A DNA stretch of 64,000 bases from NCBI GenBank assembly GCA_002721755.1, contig PBLL01000030.1, forward strand, positions 1-64,000, given 5' to 3'. The DNA comes from Actinomycetota bacterium. GTDB lineage: Bacteria > Actinomycetota > Acidimicrobiia > Acidimicrobiales > MedAcidi-G1. Positions 49,804 to 59,746 of this stretch are shown here, piece after piece; the first letter of the stretch is position 1; every line of letters starts with the position of its first letter. A program made the position numbers and the translations under genes. The notes beneath the pieces were generated by a model that saw nothing but the letters and a program-made list of their open reading frames with translations, ran no database searches and was not told the origin of the DNA.

Positions 49804-51084
49804 TTATCCTTGACTTTCAGAGAGAAGAGAATGGTATTGATCCACTGTTCTCAAAGCTGTATGGTGCCAACTCCAATTTTCGATAACCCTACGTCTTCCG
49901 TTCTCGCCGACCCTTGATCTACTTTCAGGGCTGTCTAAAACTTTTCCAATCATTGACGCCAGAGCTTCACTGTCACCAGGTGGAACCTGAAAACAAGTTT
50001 CGTCATGAGGTCCGGCGACTTCCGGTAGAGCTCCACCGGTGGTGGTGACTAGTGGAACGCCACAGGACATAGCCTCAATAGCTGGCAAAGAGAAACCCTC
50101 ATACAACGAGGGGACTACAGCGATTTCCGCTTCACTGTAGAGCTCAACAATTCGATCGTCAGAAACTCCATGAATCCAACTAACACAGTCAGTTAACCCC
50201 AAATCATCAATTATGTCTGTGGAAGAGCTACCTTCTGAAGGTTTACCGATTATCACTAGCTCAACATCACGTTCAGTTTTTAGTTTTGCTATTGCTTCAA
50301 GAAGGTATTTGAGTCCTTTCATAGCTACATCAGCACTAGCTGTAGTGACAATCATTCCGGGTTTTCTTTGCACTCCTTGGACAGGAGCGAATAGTTCAGG
50401 GTCAACGCCAACCGGAACGACATGAATGCGTTCCGGATCGACCTTGTGATCTGCAGATATGTCAACTTTTGATGATTCTGAAACAGTCATAACACGGTTC
50501 ATGCGTTTTGCTACCCGAGTTTGCATTTTTGTAAACGCATACCAACGTCTTTTTGAAAATGATTCGAAAAGAGTTCTTGAATGTTGAATTTCAAGGCGTC
50601 TGTCAACTGTTATTGGATGGTGGATCGTAGACAGTAGGGGAAAACCAGCTTTTTGAAGTAGTGATAGTCCCCATCCTAAACACTGATTGTCATGGACAAG
50701 ATCAAATTCGTCCCTCCTGGTTTTTAGGTAGTCCCAAGCTCTCATGCTGAAAGCTAATGGTTCTGAAAAGTTTCCAGTATTGAAACTGGCTACTTCTAGA
50801 AAATCCCATTTAGTTTTCAATTCCCAAATTCTTGGTTTTCTCATAGGGAAGTGGTCGTTGAAGATGTCGAGGCTTGGCAGACGGACAAGTTCTACCCGTT
50901 CGTCTAGTTCTGGATATGGTTGCCCTGAGAGGACCACAACACTATGACCCAAATCTGCAAGAGCTTTAGTTAAATGGCGTGTGTAAATACCCTGACCGCC
51001 ACAGTGTGGCTTACCACGGTAAGAGAGATAAGCAATACGTAGCTTCTGATCGCTATCTGCAGGGGTATTTACGGAATTGGGCAT
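49804..51084 (-). CDS. Glycosyltransferase family 4 (GT-B)
   Basis: GGQGIYTRHLTKALADLGHSVVVLSG; VVPSLYEGFSLPAIEAMSCGVPLVTTTGGALPEVAG. Confidence 0.92.
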   Translation of the reverse strand: MPNSVNTPADSDQKLRIAYLSYRGKPHCGGQGIYTRHLTKALADLGHSVVVLSGQPYPELDERVELVRLPSLDIFNDHFPMRKPRIWELKTKWDFLEVASFNTGNFSEPLAFSMRAWDYLKTRRDEFDLVHDNQCLGWGLSLLQKAGFPLLSTIHHPITVDRRLEIQHSRTLFESFSKRRWYAFTKMQTRVAKRMNRVMTVSESSKVDISADHKVDPERIHVVPVGVDPELFAPVQGVQRKPGMIVTTASADVAMKGLKYLLEAIAKLKTERDVELVIIGKPSEGSSSTDIIDDLGLTDCVSWIHGVSDDRIVELYSEAEIAVVPSLYEGFSLPAIEAMSCGVPLVTTTGGALPEVAGPHDETCFQVPPGDSEALASMIGKVLDSPESRSRVGENGRRRVIENWSWHHTALRTVDQYHSLLSESQG

Positions 51085-51144
51085 TAGAACATTCTCGCTG
51101 GATTTTTAGCCGATTACTCACTGTTAATTAGATACTGTTGAGTT

Positions 51145-51582
51145 ATGCGAGCTTTAGTGCAGCGAGTTAAAAAAGCCACTGTAAGGGTTGAAAATCAGTC
51201 TGTGGGTTCTATAACTCAAGGATTGTGTGTTTTTGTAGGTGTAACCCATGACGATGGTTTTGAGGAGTCTGACCAACTGGTTAAAAAAATTCTTAATTTG
51301 AGAATCATGGATGATGAAGATGGCGTAATGAATAGATCTGTTATTGATACAGATGGAGAGATCCTCATTGTCAGTCAATTCACACTTTATGGTGACACCT
51401 CGAAAGGACGCAGACCAGCATGGTCAGCGGCTGCACCACCTGAAAAAGCTGAACCCTTGATCGACAGGGTAGTTGAAGGCCTAAAAGCATCTGGAGTCAC
51501 AGTGGAGACAGGAAAATTTCGTGAATACATGGAAGTGGATTTGATAAATGATGGTCCAGCAACATTGATGATCGAAGTCTGA
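51145..51582 (+). CDS. dtd: D-aminoacyl-tRNA deacylase
   Basis: MRALVQRVKKATVRVENQSVGSITQGLCVFVGVTHDD; VSQFTLYGDTSKGRRPAWSAAAPPEKAEPL. Confidence 0.95.
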   Translation: MRALVQRVKKATVRVENQSVGSITQGLCVFVGVTHDDGFEESDQLVKKILNLRIMDDEDGVMNRSVIDTDGEILIVSQFTLYGDTSKGRRPAWSAAAPPEKAEPLIDRVVEGLKASGVTVETGKFREYMEVDLINDGPATLMIEV

Positions 51583-51596
51583 ATATTTGGAAATGT

Positions 51597-53084
51597 TTAG
51601 TTTCTCTTGAAAAAGTGGGGTCTACGTCCTACTGCAAAAAGAATCAAAGAAATCAACAACATTGGTAATATGCCGATCTTTGTGTACCAAGTACTTCCAG
51701 AACGGAGTCCCACAGTTGCTTGAACCACAGCTTGTTCACTGATTCCAGTTCTATTTAGAACTTTGCCTGAAGGGTCAATGATCGCGCTAAATCCTGTAGG
51801 AGCAGATTGAAGCACCCACCGACCTGTTTCTATAGCTCTCAGTTGGCTCGATGCAATTTGTTGACTCTGAACTTGAGTCAGCCAGTAACTTGCTCCATTA
51901 GTTGGATTAAGAATTATTTGAGCTTGATGATCTGCTGCTTCACGTGCTCGTTCCTCGAAAAACACCTCCCAGGAGATGACAATCCCAAGCTTTCCAAGTG
52001 AAGTTTCAATCACGGCGGGTTCTGTCCCTGGACGGACATCTCGAGCAGGGAGACTGTCTTTGGCGAAACGTTCAACGAAACTTCTTAAAGGAACAAATTC
52101 CCCAAAAGGCACAGTCCTAACTTTGTTGAATCTTCCGGCAATCTGACCTTCAGGTTCGATTACTTCCACATAGTTTAAATTTGAAGTCACATCTTCTGGA
52201 TCTTGATGGAACCAGCCGGCAGCAATAACCGTGTCAAGGGACTGGGAGATATTTTCAAGGGTCAGACGTGCATCATCTGCATACAGACGACTTGGATTTC
52301 TGTCAGGTTCAGGCAGGTCGGGATCCGGGTTCACAACATTTTCTGGCCATACAACTAAATCCACAGGAGTTTTCACATTCTCGGTGGCAGAAACTTGATT
52401 CGCGAAAACTATTGCTGCACCTGTTGGAGTTGCTCTGGTACGTTGTGGTCCGCCGCCTTGCACCACCGCGACGTTTATATTTTCAACTTCATGGCCATCG
52501 GGTGCGACTACGGTAATCGTCCCGACTCCAACTACTAGTAACACTGTGAGAAATAAAGTTTTCATTGCCTTTTTTGGCGTGCGGATAATGGAACTTATAA
52601 AGCAGCCAACGGCAGTCGTTATTGCAACGATGAGCAGGGGACCAGCGACTTTAGCTACAGGTGCAATAGGACCTGAAGCCTGACCTATTGGAATTGTTGC
52701 AAGAGGGACACCTCCGAAAGGAAATCTCCAACGAGCGAATTCAACCAGTGTCATCACTCCGATAAGCGCTAATTGGCGACCTTTTTTTGGCGGTAGAAGA
52801 GCCATTCCAAGAGCGAGGAAACTCGAATGGATAAGGGCTGCGGCTATCCAACCGGGTGGGGTTAGGTCAATCATCCAGAAAGTTGATGGCAGAAGCCAAG
52901 CTAAACCCGTTAAGAAACCCCGACCAAACCTCTTTTTTGCGCTCTTATTGGCTAAGGAAGAATCTAAAACCGCTATTCCTATAAAAGCACAGGGCCAAAA
53001 TCCCCAGGGTGGAACTGATGCGGCGATTAAGAGACCTGCCACCAAAGGCTTGATCAGTGAATGACTGAATAATATTCTTCTCAA
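51597..53084 (-). CDS. lnt: Apolipoprotein N-acyltransferase
   Basis: N-terminal TM block and nitrilase-like domain (VVWPENVV, FNKVRTVPFGEFVP, SWEVFFEERARE, NPTNGASY). Confidence 0.9.
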   Translation of the reverse strand: MRRILFSHSLIKPLVAGLLIAASVPPWGFWPCAFIGIAVLDSSLANKSAKKRFGRGFLTGLAWLLPSTFWMIDLTPPGWIAAALIHSSFLALGMALLPPKKGRQLALIGVMTLVEFARWRFPFGGVPLATIPIGQASGPIAPVAKVAGPLLIVAITTAVGCFISSIIRTPKKAMKTLFLTVLLVVGVGTITVVAPDGHEVENINVAVVQGGGPQRTRATPTGAAIVFANQVSATENVKTPVDLVVWPENVVNPDPDLPEPDRNPSRLYADDARLTLENISQSLDTVIAAGWFHQDPEDVTSNLNYVEVIEPEGQIAGRFNKVRTVPFGEFVPLRSFVERFAKDSLPARDVRPGTEPAVIETSLGKLGIVISWEVFFEERAREAADHQAQIILNPTNGASYWLTQVQSQQIASSQLRAIETGRWVLQSAPTGFSAIIDPSGKVLNRTGISEQAVVQATVGLRSGSTWYTKIGILPMLLISLILFAVGRRPHFFKRN

Positions 53085-54460
53085 TTTTTTCCAAATTGTT
53101 CTATCACTGCAGCTGCAGCTTCATTTCCTGAGCGGATTGACGCAGGGATTCCAACTCCAAAATGGTAAGAACCTGAAATGAAAATTCCCGGTGTTTCGAC
53201 GGCTAGTTGTGAAATAGTGTCTTCCATTTTTTGCAGGTGGCCAACTTTGAACTGTGCCAAAGCCTTAGGCCAACGATTTATACGAAATTCAAGAGGGTGG
53301 TTGTTTATGCCCAGCGTGGTTTTTAAGTCATCCATTAAACGTCCAACAAGTTCTTCATCATCGAGCATTTCATGCCTCTGATCGTCGATACGACCAGTTG
53401 AAACTCTTATCAACTTTAGACTCGCATCATCGAGATGAGTCCATTTATTTCCTGAAAAAGAACATGCAGTCATTAACAATCCTGAAGATCTAGGGACCAG
53501 AAAACCACTTTCATTTTCTGGAATTGTTATGTCCGAAGCCTTGTAGGCAAAACTAACTAGCGAAACCGAAGCGTGTTCTATTTCAGAAAGTCGAGTACTG
53601 ATGGAAGGCGAAACCGAGAAAAACAGATTTGCAGCATCCTGAGCAGAAGTTGACACGACTACAACATCAGCTAGCTCAGATCCATCAGGGGTTTTAACGA
53701 GCCATTGCTCGTTGAAGCGTTCAATAGAAAGAACACTTTCAGTTTTTCTAATTGATCCATTCACATTTTCAGCAAGTCTTTCAACAATGTGCCCGACTCC
53801 CTTAGGGTGGCTGTAAAAAACAGGTGATTCCGGATCAGATTTTTCATAAGTTTCCCTAAGTGCTGCGACTAAACCATCTTTATGTCTGGCAGATTCCAAG
53901 AGTTGCGGAGCCATGGTCTCACAACTCATAGCGTCCGCATTTCCAGCATTAATACCACCCAACAGAGGGTCTACAAAAAGTTCAAAAACTGAATCACCGA
54001 CACAGTTACGAACCAATGAACCGATCGAAATGTCAGTTTCATTTTGAATAGCGTTTTCGGGTCTGCCTCCCTGTTCTATTTTTTGAACATCTCCAGTGCT
54101 TAACAGTTCAGATGATTTTGAGTCAGGGTAAAGAGGAATACCAAGAATGTTTGGAGATGGAAGAGGTATCAATGATCCGTTTGTCCAAATAGACGCTGAA
54201 CGGGCACGAGGTGACACAAATTCCTTTGAAACACCGATTTCATCAAAAAGTTCCACTGCCCAGGGCGTTCTAGCTAAAAATGCGTCTGCCCCTTCATCTA
54301 GTAAAAAACCAGCAAAATCACTTGTTTTTAGTTTCCCACCGATTTGTTTATCAGTTTCGAAAACGACGATTTCAAATTCCTCTTCGTGTTTAGAAAGACG
54401 ATAGGCAACTGTCAAACCTGTAATACCAGCTCCCACTACAACAACTTTTTTCTTATGCAT
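53081..54460 (-). CDS. hemG: Protoporphyrinogen/coproporphyrinogen oxidase (HemG/HemY type)
   Basis: KKVVVVGAGITGLTVAYRLSK FAD motif, GGKLKTSDFAGFLLDEGADAFLAR, SGSYHFGVGIPASIRSGNEAA. Confidence 0.9.
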   Translation of the reverse strand: MHKKKVVVVGAGITGLTVAYRLSKHEEEFEIVVFETDKQIGGKLKTSDFAGFLLDEGADAFLARTPWAVELFDEIGVSKEFVSPRARSASIWTNGSLIPLPSPNILGIPLYPDSKSSELLSTGDVQKIEQGGRPENAIQNETDISIGSLVRNCVGDSVFELFVDPLLGGINAGNADAMSCETMAPQLLESARHKDGLVAALRETYEKSDPESPVFYSHPKGVGHIVERLAENVNGSIRKTESVLSIERFNEQWLVKTPDGSELADVVVVSTSAQDAANLFFSVSPSISTRLSEIEHASVSLVSFAYKASDITIPENESGFLVPRSSGLLMTACSFSGNKWTHLDDASLKLIRVSTGRIDDQRHEMLDDEELVGRLMDDLKTTLGINNHPLEFRINRWPKALAQFKVGHLQKMEDTISQLAVETPGIFISGSYHFGVGIPASIRSGNEAAAAVIEQFGKN

Positions 54461-55490
54461 TGTTTTTTTCAGGAAGCTCGTGGGAGTGGACCATTTCAAC
54501 TACATGGGCGAGTACTGCCGGATCAGTATCAGGAAGAACTCCATGACCGAGATTAAAAATGTGACCAAAATTGTTGCTATTGAGCATAAGAATTTCAGAA
54601 ACCGCTTTTTCCACTTCTTCAATCGGACCCAGACAAATCTCAGGATTTAAATTGCCTTGAATGGCGATTTCATTTCCCAACTTCTCTCTAGCGACATCTA
54701 TAGGTGTGTTTGAGTCAATACCTACTACATCAGCTCCAGCTTCAGCAATGAGATGAAGAATCGGTTGTGTGCCTAACCCAAAATGGATCTTTGGCACCAG
54801 AGGATCGTCAAAAGATGAAAGAACTTTTTTGCTGTAAGGGAAAACTTTCTCTTCGTATTTTTTCGGGTCGATTAAACCTGCCCAACTGTCAAATAGTTGA
54901 ATAGCTGAAGCGCCTGACTCGATTTGATGTTTGAGAGAGGAGATCGTGATTTCAGAAAGAATATCCATCAAGGAATCCCAGATCTCAGGCTCTTCTTCCA
55001 TCAACGCCTTTGTCTTTTCAAGTGAACGAGAAGGTTTCCCTTCAATCAGGTATGAAGCCACTGTAAAAGGAGCCCCGGCAAAACCTATGACAGGAACTGG
55101 ACACTCCTGAGAGAGTATCTTTATGGTCTCGCCGACGTAAGGTACATCAATTTCAGGCTCTAGGGCTCGTAACCGTTTGAGATCGTTGGAACTCCTGAAA
55201 GGGTTTTCCACAACAGGACCTACGCCTGACTGTATTTCAATTCCAAAATTGATTGAAAAAACAGGAACCATAATGTCCGAGAAAAGTATTGCAGCATCCA
55301 CTCCGTACCTTTCGACGGGTTGGAGTGTTATCTGAGCTGCTCTTTCAGGGTCTGATGCCACTTCCAAAATACTTCCAGATCCTCGAATTTTTCTGTATTC
55401 AGGAAGAGATCTACCGGCTTGACGCATAAACCAGACCGGTACTTGTGAGTGATGTTCACATCTGCATGCGGAAAGAAAAGAGTTCTCCAT
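54453..55490 (-). CDS. hemE: Uroporphyrinogen decarboxylase
   Basis: PVWFMRQAGRSLPEYRKIR, ILFSDIMVPV, GFAGAPFTVASYLIEG, FNLGHGVLPDTDP. Confidence 0.96.
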   Translation of the reverse strand: MENSFLSACRCEHHSQVPVWFMRQAGRSLPEYRKIRGSGSILEVASDPERAAQITLQPVERYGVDAAILFSDIMVPVFSINFGIEIQSGVGPVVENPFRSSNDLKRLRALEPEIDVPYVGETIKILSQECPVPVIGFAGAPFTVASYLIEGKPSRSLEKTKALMEEEPEIWDSLMDILSEITISSLKHQIESGASAIQLFDSWAGLIDPKKYEEKVFPYSKKVLSSFDDPLVPKIHFGLGTQPILHLIAEAGADVVGIDSNTPIDVAREKLGNEIAIQGNLNPEICLGPIEEVEKAVSEILMLNSNNFGHIFNLGHGVLPDTDPAVLAHVVEMVHSHELPEKNNA

Positions 55491-55545
55491 GATGGGATGC
55501 TACACAAGCATTGGGCAGTTATTTTCTTTCAGGTGAACGTTGCAT

Positions 55546-56628
55546 CTAAATTTGGAGAAACGATTTTTCTAAAATGTCACGGGCTTTGCCGGATTGAGCT
55601 TTAGCTAAACGGGCAATTGCTGAAGTTCGCGATCTTTGAAAGATGTCTTCAGCAGCTTTTTTAGAAGACTCCAACCCGTCACGGGCCGAGAAATCAGAAA
55701 TTGTTGGTTCAAATGTTAAAACTTCTGTCCCATTGGACCGAATTTGCTCAATCTCTTTCTGGAGTGTTCTCGAATTCCATGCCACAGAAAGAGAGTTGTT
55801 TTTCTGTGAACTGCTCAAAGTTGAGGAAGAAGAAATAATTACCAGATCAAGCTGTAGAGGCGCTAGAAGGTCGGCATTAGTTACCGAGTGAACCCCACCA
55901 TCTACATAACGTTTTCCATTAATGTCTACAGGACTAAAACGGCCGGGGATGGCAGAAGATGCTTGAACAGCGGGACCGACATCTGTTCTAACGTCATCTC
56001 TACCGAAAACTACACGTTTTCCTGAATCAAGATCTACCGCACATAACCAAGTCGGTTTATCAGGCCATGGCTCTGGATGGATTTGAGATGTTCTTTCCGC
56101 GAAAGAAGAACCATCAACTTCTCCTTCCGGAAGTATTCCTGTGATCGCAACCATAGGTCTTGGGCGTCCTCCCAGAAAAAGCTCTCTCAGAAATAGAGTT
56201 GGTTTCGAAGGAAGTTTACTGCTTCCAGAAAGGCTGGATTCAGGCACCTTAAGAGGAGTGGTAACACGGTCAATTATCTCCTGCCCCTCAGAAGACATCG
56301 GATTTCCCGTGTAGTAACAAGCCAAGTCAGGTGGGGGAATTCCAGCACGCAAAGAAACCGCAATAAGTGATCCTGCTGAAGTTCCAACTATTACGTCCGA
56401 AAGCCTCGAATCCCATCCTGTAACGCTATGAAGAGCGTCGAGGACACCACTATGGTGGGCAGCACCAGAAAATCCACCCGCGCTTAAAACCAGGCCTATG
56501 GTTGTCATTCCACTATATTCGCGCATCTGTTTTTCCTCTGCTGACTCATGCTCAAGTACATATCTATATTTTTTGTTTTTTCGAGTACACGATAGGATTA
56601 GAACCCTGTCATTTTTCGTTAAAGGCAA
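55546..56628 (-). CDS. Patatin-like phospholipase family protein
   Basis: IGLVLSAGGFSGAAHHSGVLDAL, VGTSAGSLIAVSLRAG (GxSxG), YVDGGVHSVTNADL; true start probably internal. Confidence 0.87.
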   Translation of the reverse strand: MPLTKNDRVLILSCTRKNKKYRYVLEHESAEEKQMREYSGMTTIGLVLSAGGFSGAAHHSGVLDALHSVTGWDSRLSDVIVGTSAGSLIAVSLRAGIPPPDLACYYTGNPMSSEGQEIIDRVTTPLKVPESSLSGSSKLPSKPTLFLRELFLGGRPRPMVAITGILPEGEVDGSSFAERTSQIHPEPWPDKPTWLCAVDLDSGKRVVFGRDDVRTDVGPAVQASSAIPGRFSPVDINGKRYVDGGVHSVTNADLLAPLQLDLVIISSSSTLSSSQKNNSLSVAWNSRTLQKEIEQIRSNGTEVLTFEPTISDFSARDGLESSKKAAEDIFQRSRTSAIARLAKAQSGKARDILEKSFLQI

Positions 56629-56660
56629 AAATTTAGCCCAATTATCAATAATAAAGACCT

Positions 56661-58736
56661 TTGGGGGTAGTTATCTCAAACGAGTTAGAAGCTGAACAGG
56701 CTTACGTAGATCGTGCTTACGAGTGTTTAGAGGCTGCAAAAGAGAGGGTATTTGACCTCACTTCGATGGTTGAAGTAGGCAAAGGGGGAACAAATCAAGC
56801 ACGCGTCGAGAGAGATGCGATCTGGGATTCTGTTTCCACACGTTTAGGTCAACTAAATATGGGAGATGCCGCTCTTGTTTTCGGACGTATCGATCAAAAC
56901 ACCGACTCGGAAATTTTTTATATCGGCAGGGTAGGTGTATGGGATGACAACCAGGATCCGATAGTAGTTGACTGGCGTGCGCCTATAGCAGAGTCTTTTT
57001 ACAGAGCTACAGGCTCCGACCCCATGGGGCTTGAAAGACGAAGGCATTTTGTGAGTCGAGGAAGAAGTCTTCTTGCGTTAGAAGATGAAATATTCGGCGA
57101 TATTGAGAAATTTCGTGATGGCGACAACTCTTCTTTGAAAGGTGAAGGAGCTTTGATTGCGGCTCTTGAAACAGCTCGAACTGGTCGACTCCAAGACATC
57201 ATAGGAACCATTCAAGGTGAGCAGGATGAGATAATACGCGCCCCAATTTCAGGAGTCGTAGCAGTGCAAGGAGGTCCTGGTACTGGAAAAACAGTTGTGG
57301 CTCTACACAGGGCTGCTTATTTGTTGTACACGCACAGGTTTCCTCTTCAAGGGCAAGGTGTTCTGGTAGTGGGACCCAATCGTCTTTTTCTGGCCTATAT
57401 AGAGCAGGTTCTTCCGTCTCTAGGCGAAGCAGGAGTTGAAATGGCTGCTCTTGGCGATTTAGTGGGAGCAGTTCGAGTAGAAGATCATCGTGACCCTGAA
57501 GAAGTTTCACGATTGAAAGGTGATCTTCGAATGGTCAAATTTTTGACCCGAGCAACGAAAATCCGCCAGCGTGCCATTCGTGAAGATCTAAGAATCGGAT
57601 ACGGAGTCCAGTGGTTGCATATAACTGTTGAACAGACTGCTCAAATAGTCGCAGAGGCACAGAGACGATTCCGGACTCATAATGCTGCCCGCCGTTATGT
57701 TGAAGAAGAGTTCTATTCCACACTTGCTTTAAACTCAAATGAACCTCTTGATAAGAGAACAATTGAAGAAAGAATCAAAGGTCAAATTGCTGTAAGAGAA
57801 GCACTGGATTGGATGTGGCCTGTGCTGACACCTTCACAGCTATTAAATGACACTTTCGGTTCCCTGGCATTGATAAAAGCTGCTGATCCGAAACTTACTG
57901 ACGAAGAGGCAAATTCCTTATATAAAAAACGAGAAAAATCATCGAAAGAAGTCACTTGGTCAGCTTCCGATGCAGCTCTGCTTGATGAGGCACTTTCAGT
58001 GTTAGGACCACGGCCGGGGAAAAGAGAAGAAGATGCAGTTAGGACTTTCGGTCATATAGTCGTAGACGAAATTCAAGACCTCTCACCAATGGATCTGAGA
58101 ATGCTGTCGAGAAGATCGCTGAACGGCTCCATGACTGTGGTTGGAGATATAGCACAAGCAACGGGGGCGTGGGCTCATCATAATTGGGAGAGTATTCTGC
58201 GTCATTTACCGGACCGTAAAGAAGCCCAGATGCGTGAATTAACAATTGGCTATAGGATCCCAGCGCCACTTATGGAGTTAGCGGCAAATGTTCTTTCTGA
58301 AGCAGCACCTGGACTTAAACCACCAAGTTCCGTAAGGGCAGACGGTGAGCCTCCCATTTTCCTAGAGGACAGTCACTCGTTTGATTCTCTACCAGATGCA
58401 ATAAACGAGGAACTTAAAAAAGATGACGCCGGAAATATTGCTGTGGTAGCAGCAAATTCACAAGTAGAAGAAATTGAAACATTGTTGAATAAAGCAGGGA
58501 TTGTTTTTGGACGTCCGAATCGTCGAGGGCTAGATGAACAGTTGGCAGTGGTTCCTGTAGGGCTTGTTAAAGGACTCGAAGTTGATGTCGTAATCGTTGT
58601 TGAGCCAAAAAGAATTATTGAAGAGCAGATTCAGGGAATGAGAGCCTTATATGTAGCTTTAACTCGTGCCACAAAACGCGTCATTGTTGTCCACTCACAA
58701 GAATTACCCGCAAACATGGAAATCAAATCTGGTTAA
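56661..58736 (+). CDS. helD: HelD-like UvrD-family helicase (RNA polymerase-associated)
   Basis: GRIDQNTDSEIFYIGRVGVWDDNQDPIVVDWRAPIAESFYRAT, VVAVQGGPGTGKTVVALHRAAYLLYTHR, HIVVDEIQDLSPMDLRML. Confidence 0.88.
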   Translation: MGVVISNELEAEQAYVDRAYECLEAAKERVFDLTSMVEVGKGGTNQARVERDAIWDSVSTRLGQLNMGDAALVFGRIDQNTDSEIFYIGRVGVWDDNQDPIVVDWRAPIAESFYRATGSDPMGLERRRHFVSRGRSLLALEDEIFGDIEKFRDGDNSSLKGEGALIAALETARTGRLQDIIGTIQGEQDEIIRAPISGVVAVQGGPGTGKTVVALHRAAYLLYTHRFPLQGQGVLVVGPNRLFLAYIEQVLPSLGEAGVEMAALGDLVGAVRVEDHRDPEEVSRLKGDLRMVKFLTRATKIRQRAIREDLRIGYGVQWLHITVEQTAQIVAEAQRRFRTHNAARRYVEEEFYSTLALNSNEPLDKRTIEERIKGQIAVREALDWMWPVLTPSQLLNDTFGSLALIKAADPKLTDEEANSLYKKREKSSKEVTWSASDAALLDEALSVLGPRPGKREEDAVRTFGHIVVDEIQDLSPMDLRMLSRRSLNGSMTVVGDIAQATGAWAHHNWESILRHLPDRKEAQMRELTIGYRIPAPLMELAANVLSEAAPGLKPPSSVRADGEPPIFLEDSHSFDSLPDAINEELKKDDAGNIAVVAANSQVEEIETLLNKAGIVFGRPNRRGLDEQLAVVPVGLVKGLEVDVVIVVEPKRIIEEQIQGMRALYVALTRATKRVIVVHSQELPANMEIKSG

Positions 58737-58742
58737 GAACGT

Positions 58743-59702
58743 TTATTTTTTAAGTTTCGCCATTTCATTAAAAAGTTCAATAGGTGTTTTAACACTATTG
58801 TCGTCACCTAATTCTCTGAAAATTGCGTGAACATTGACAGCTATACGTTCCCATTCTCCCCATTCTTTGAATACACCCAGATCAATTTCAGAAATCACTT
58901 CGTCAGCAGTTTGACCACCGGCATGACGTTCCCGACATTCTTTATCTACAAAAGTAAGGTAGTCACGCACAGCGGTCACTCCTGAAGAGTCAGTCAAGGG
59001 ACCGTGACCTGGGATAATAACTTCAGCTTCCAAACCCAAAATCCGGTCACAGGCATCAATCCAATTGGCTACAGGCCCATCCCAGATAATCGGAGTTCCG
59101 TTAATGAAAAGAATGTCGCCACAAAAAATCGTTGAAGCATCAGGCAGATGTACCAGTAGGTCTCCAGAGGTGTGAGCAGGTCCGACCTCTATGAGTTCCA
59201 CCGTGCGCCCACCGACGTCAAGTTGCAATTCACCGCTGAAAGTCCGGTCAGGTGCAGGTAATTCAATACCAGTGAAATCAAAAGATCCAAAAGCGTCTTT
59301 AATATAAGCATTAGTTTCTTCGTTTATATCTATGTGCATCAGAGCAGCTAAGGCAGAAGGAGGAATTGCTTCCATTTCGACTGCTGCAGCGTCAGTAGTG
59401 ATTATCTGAGCACCGTTGTCACCTGCTACCAGACTGTTTCCATAGCAATGATCACCGTTGGCATGGGTGTTGACCACGACATTTATGGGATGAGCTGAAG
59501 TCACAGTAGCCATTGAATCGAGCATTTTTTGGGTGAGTTTCAAATCAAAAAGCGTGTCAACCAGAAGTGAGGACCACTCCGAAGCAATTAATCCCGCATT
59601 GCTCCATCCCCACCCTCCATCAGGTTGGAGAAAAGCAAAAACATTGTCGGCTACCTCATGCAGACCTTGCGTGTAGGGAACGTTATTTGAGTTCTTATCC
59701 AC
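58743..59702 (-). CDS. MBL-fold metallohydrolase
   Basis: VVNTHANGDHCYGNSLV, GPAHTSGDLLVHLP, IFCGDILF, VIIPGHGPLTD. Confidence 0.88.
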   Translation of the reverse strand: MDKNSNNVPYTQGLHEVADNVFAFLQPDGGWGWSNAGLIASEWSSLLVDTLFDLKLTQKMLDSMATVTSAHPINVVVNTHANGDHCYGNSLVAGDNGAQIITTDAAAVEMEAIPPSALAALMHIDINEETNAYIKDAFGSFDFTGIELPAPDRTFSGELQLDVGGRTVELIEVGPAHTSGDLLVHLPDASTIFCGDILFINGTPIIWDGPVANWIDACDRILGLEAEVIIPGHGPLTDSSGVTAVRDYLTFVDKECRERHAGGQTADEVISEIDLGVFKEWGEWERIAVNVHAIFRELGDDNSVKTPIELFNEMAKLKK

Positions 59703-59746
59703 CAGATCAACTTTAGGCGAAACGGTAAATTAATTAGTGATGGTGT

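Noticed and set aside
46862-51084. Glycan cassette as a mobile genomic island
   Set aside because: No integrase, tRNA-proximal repeats or obvious composition shift was seen
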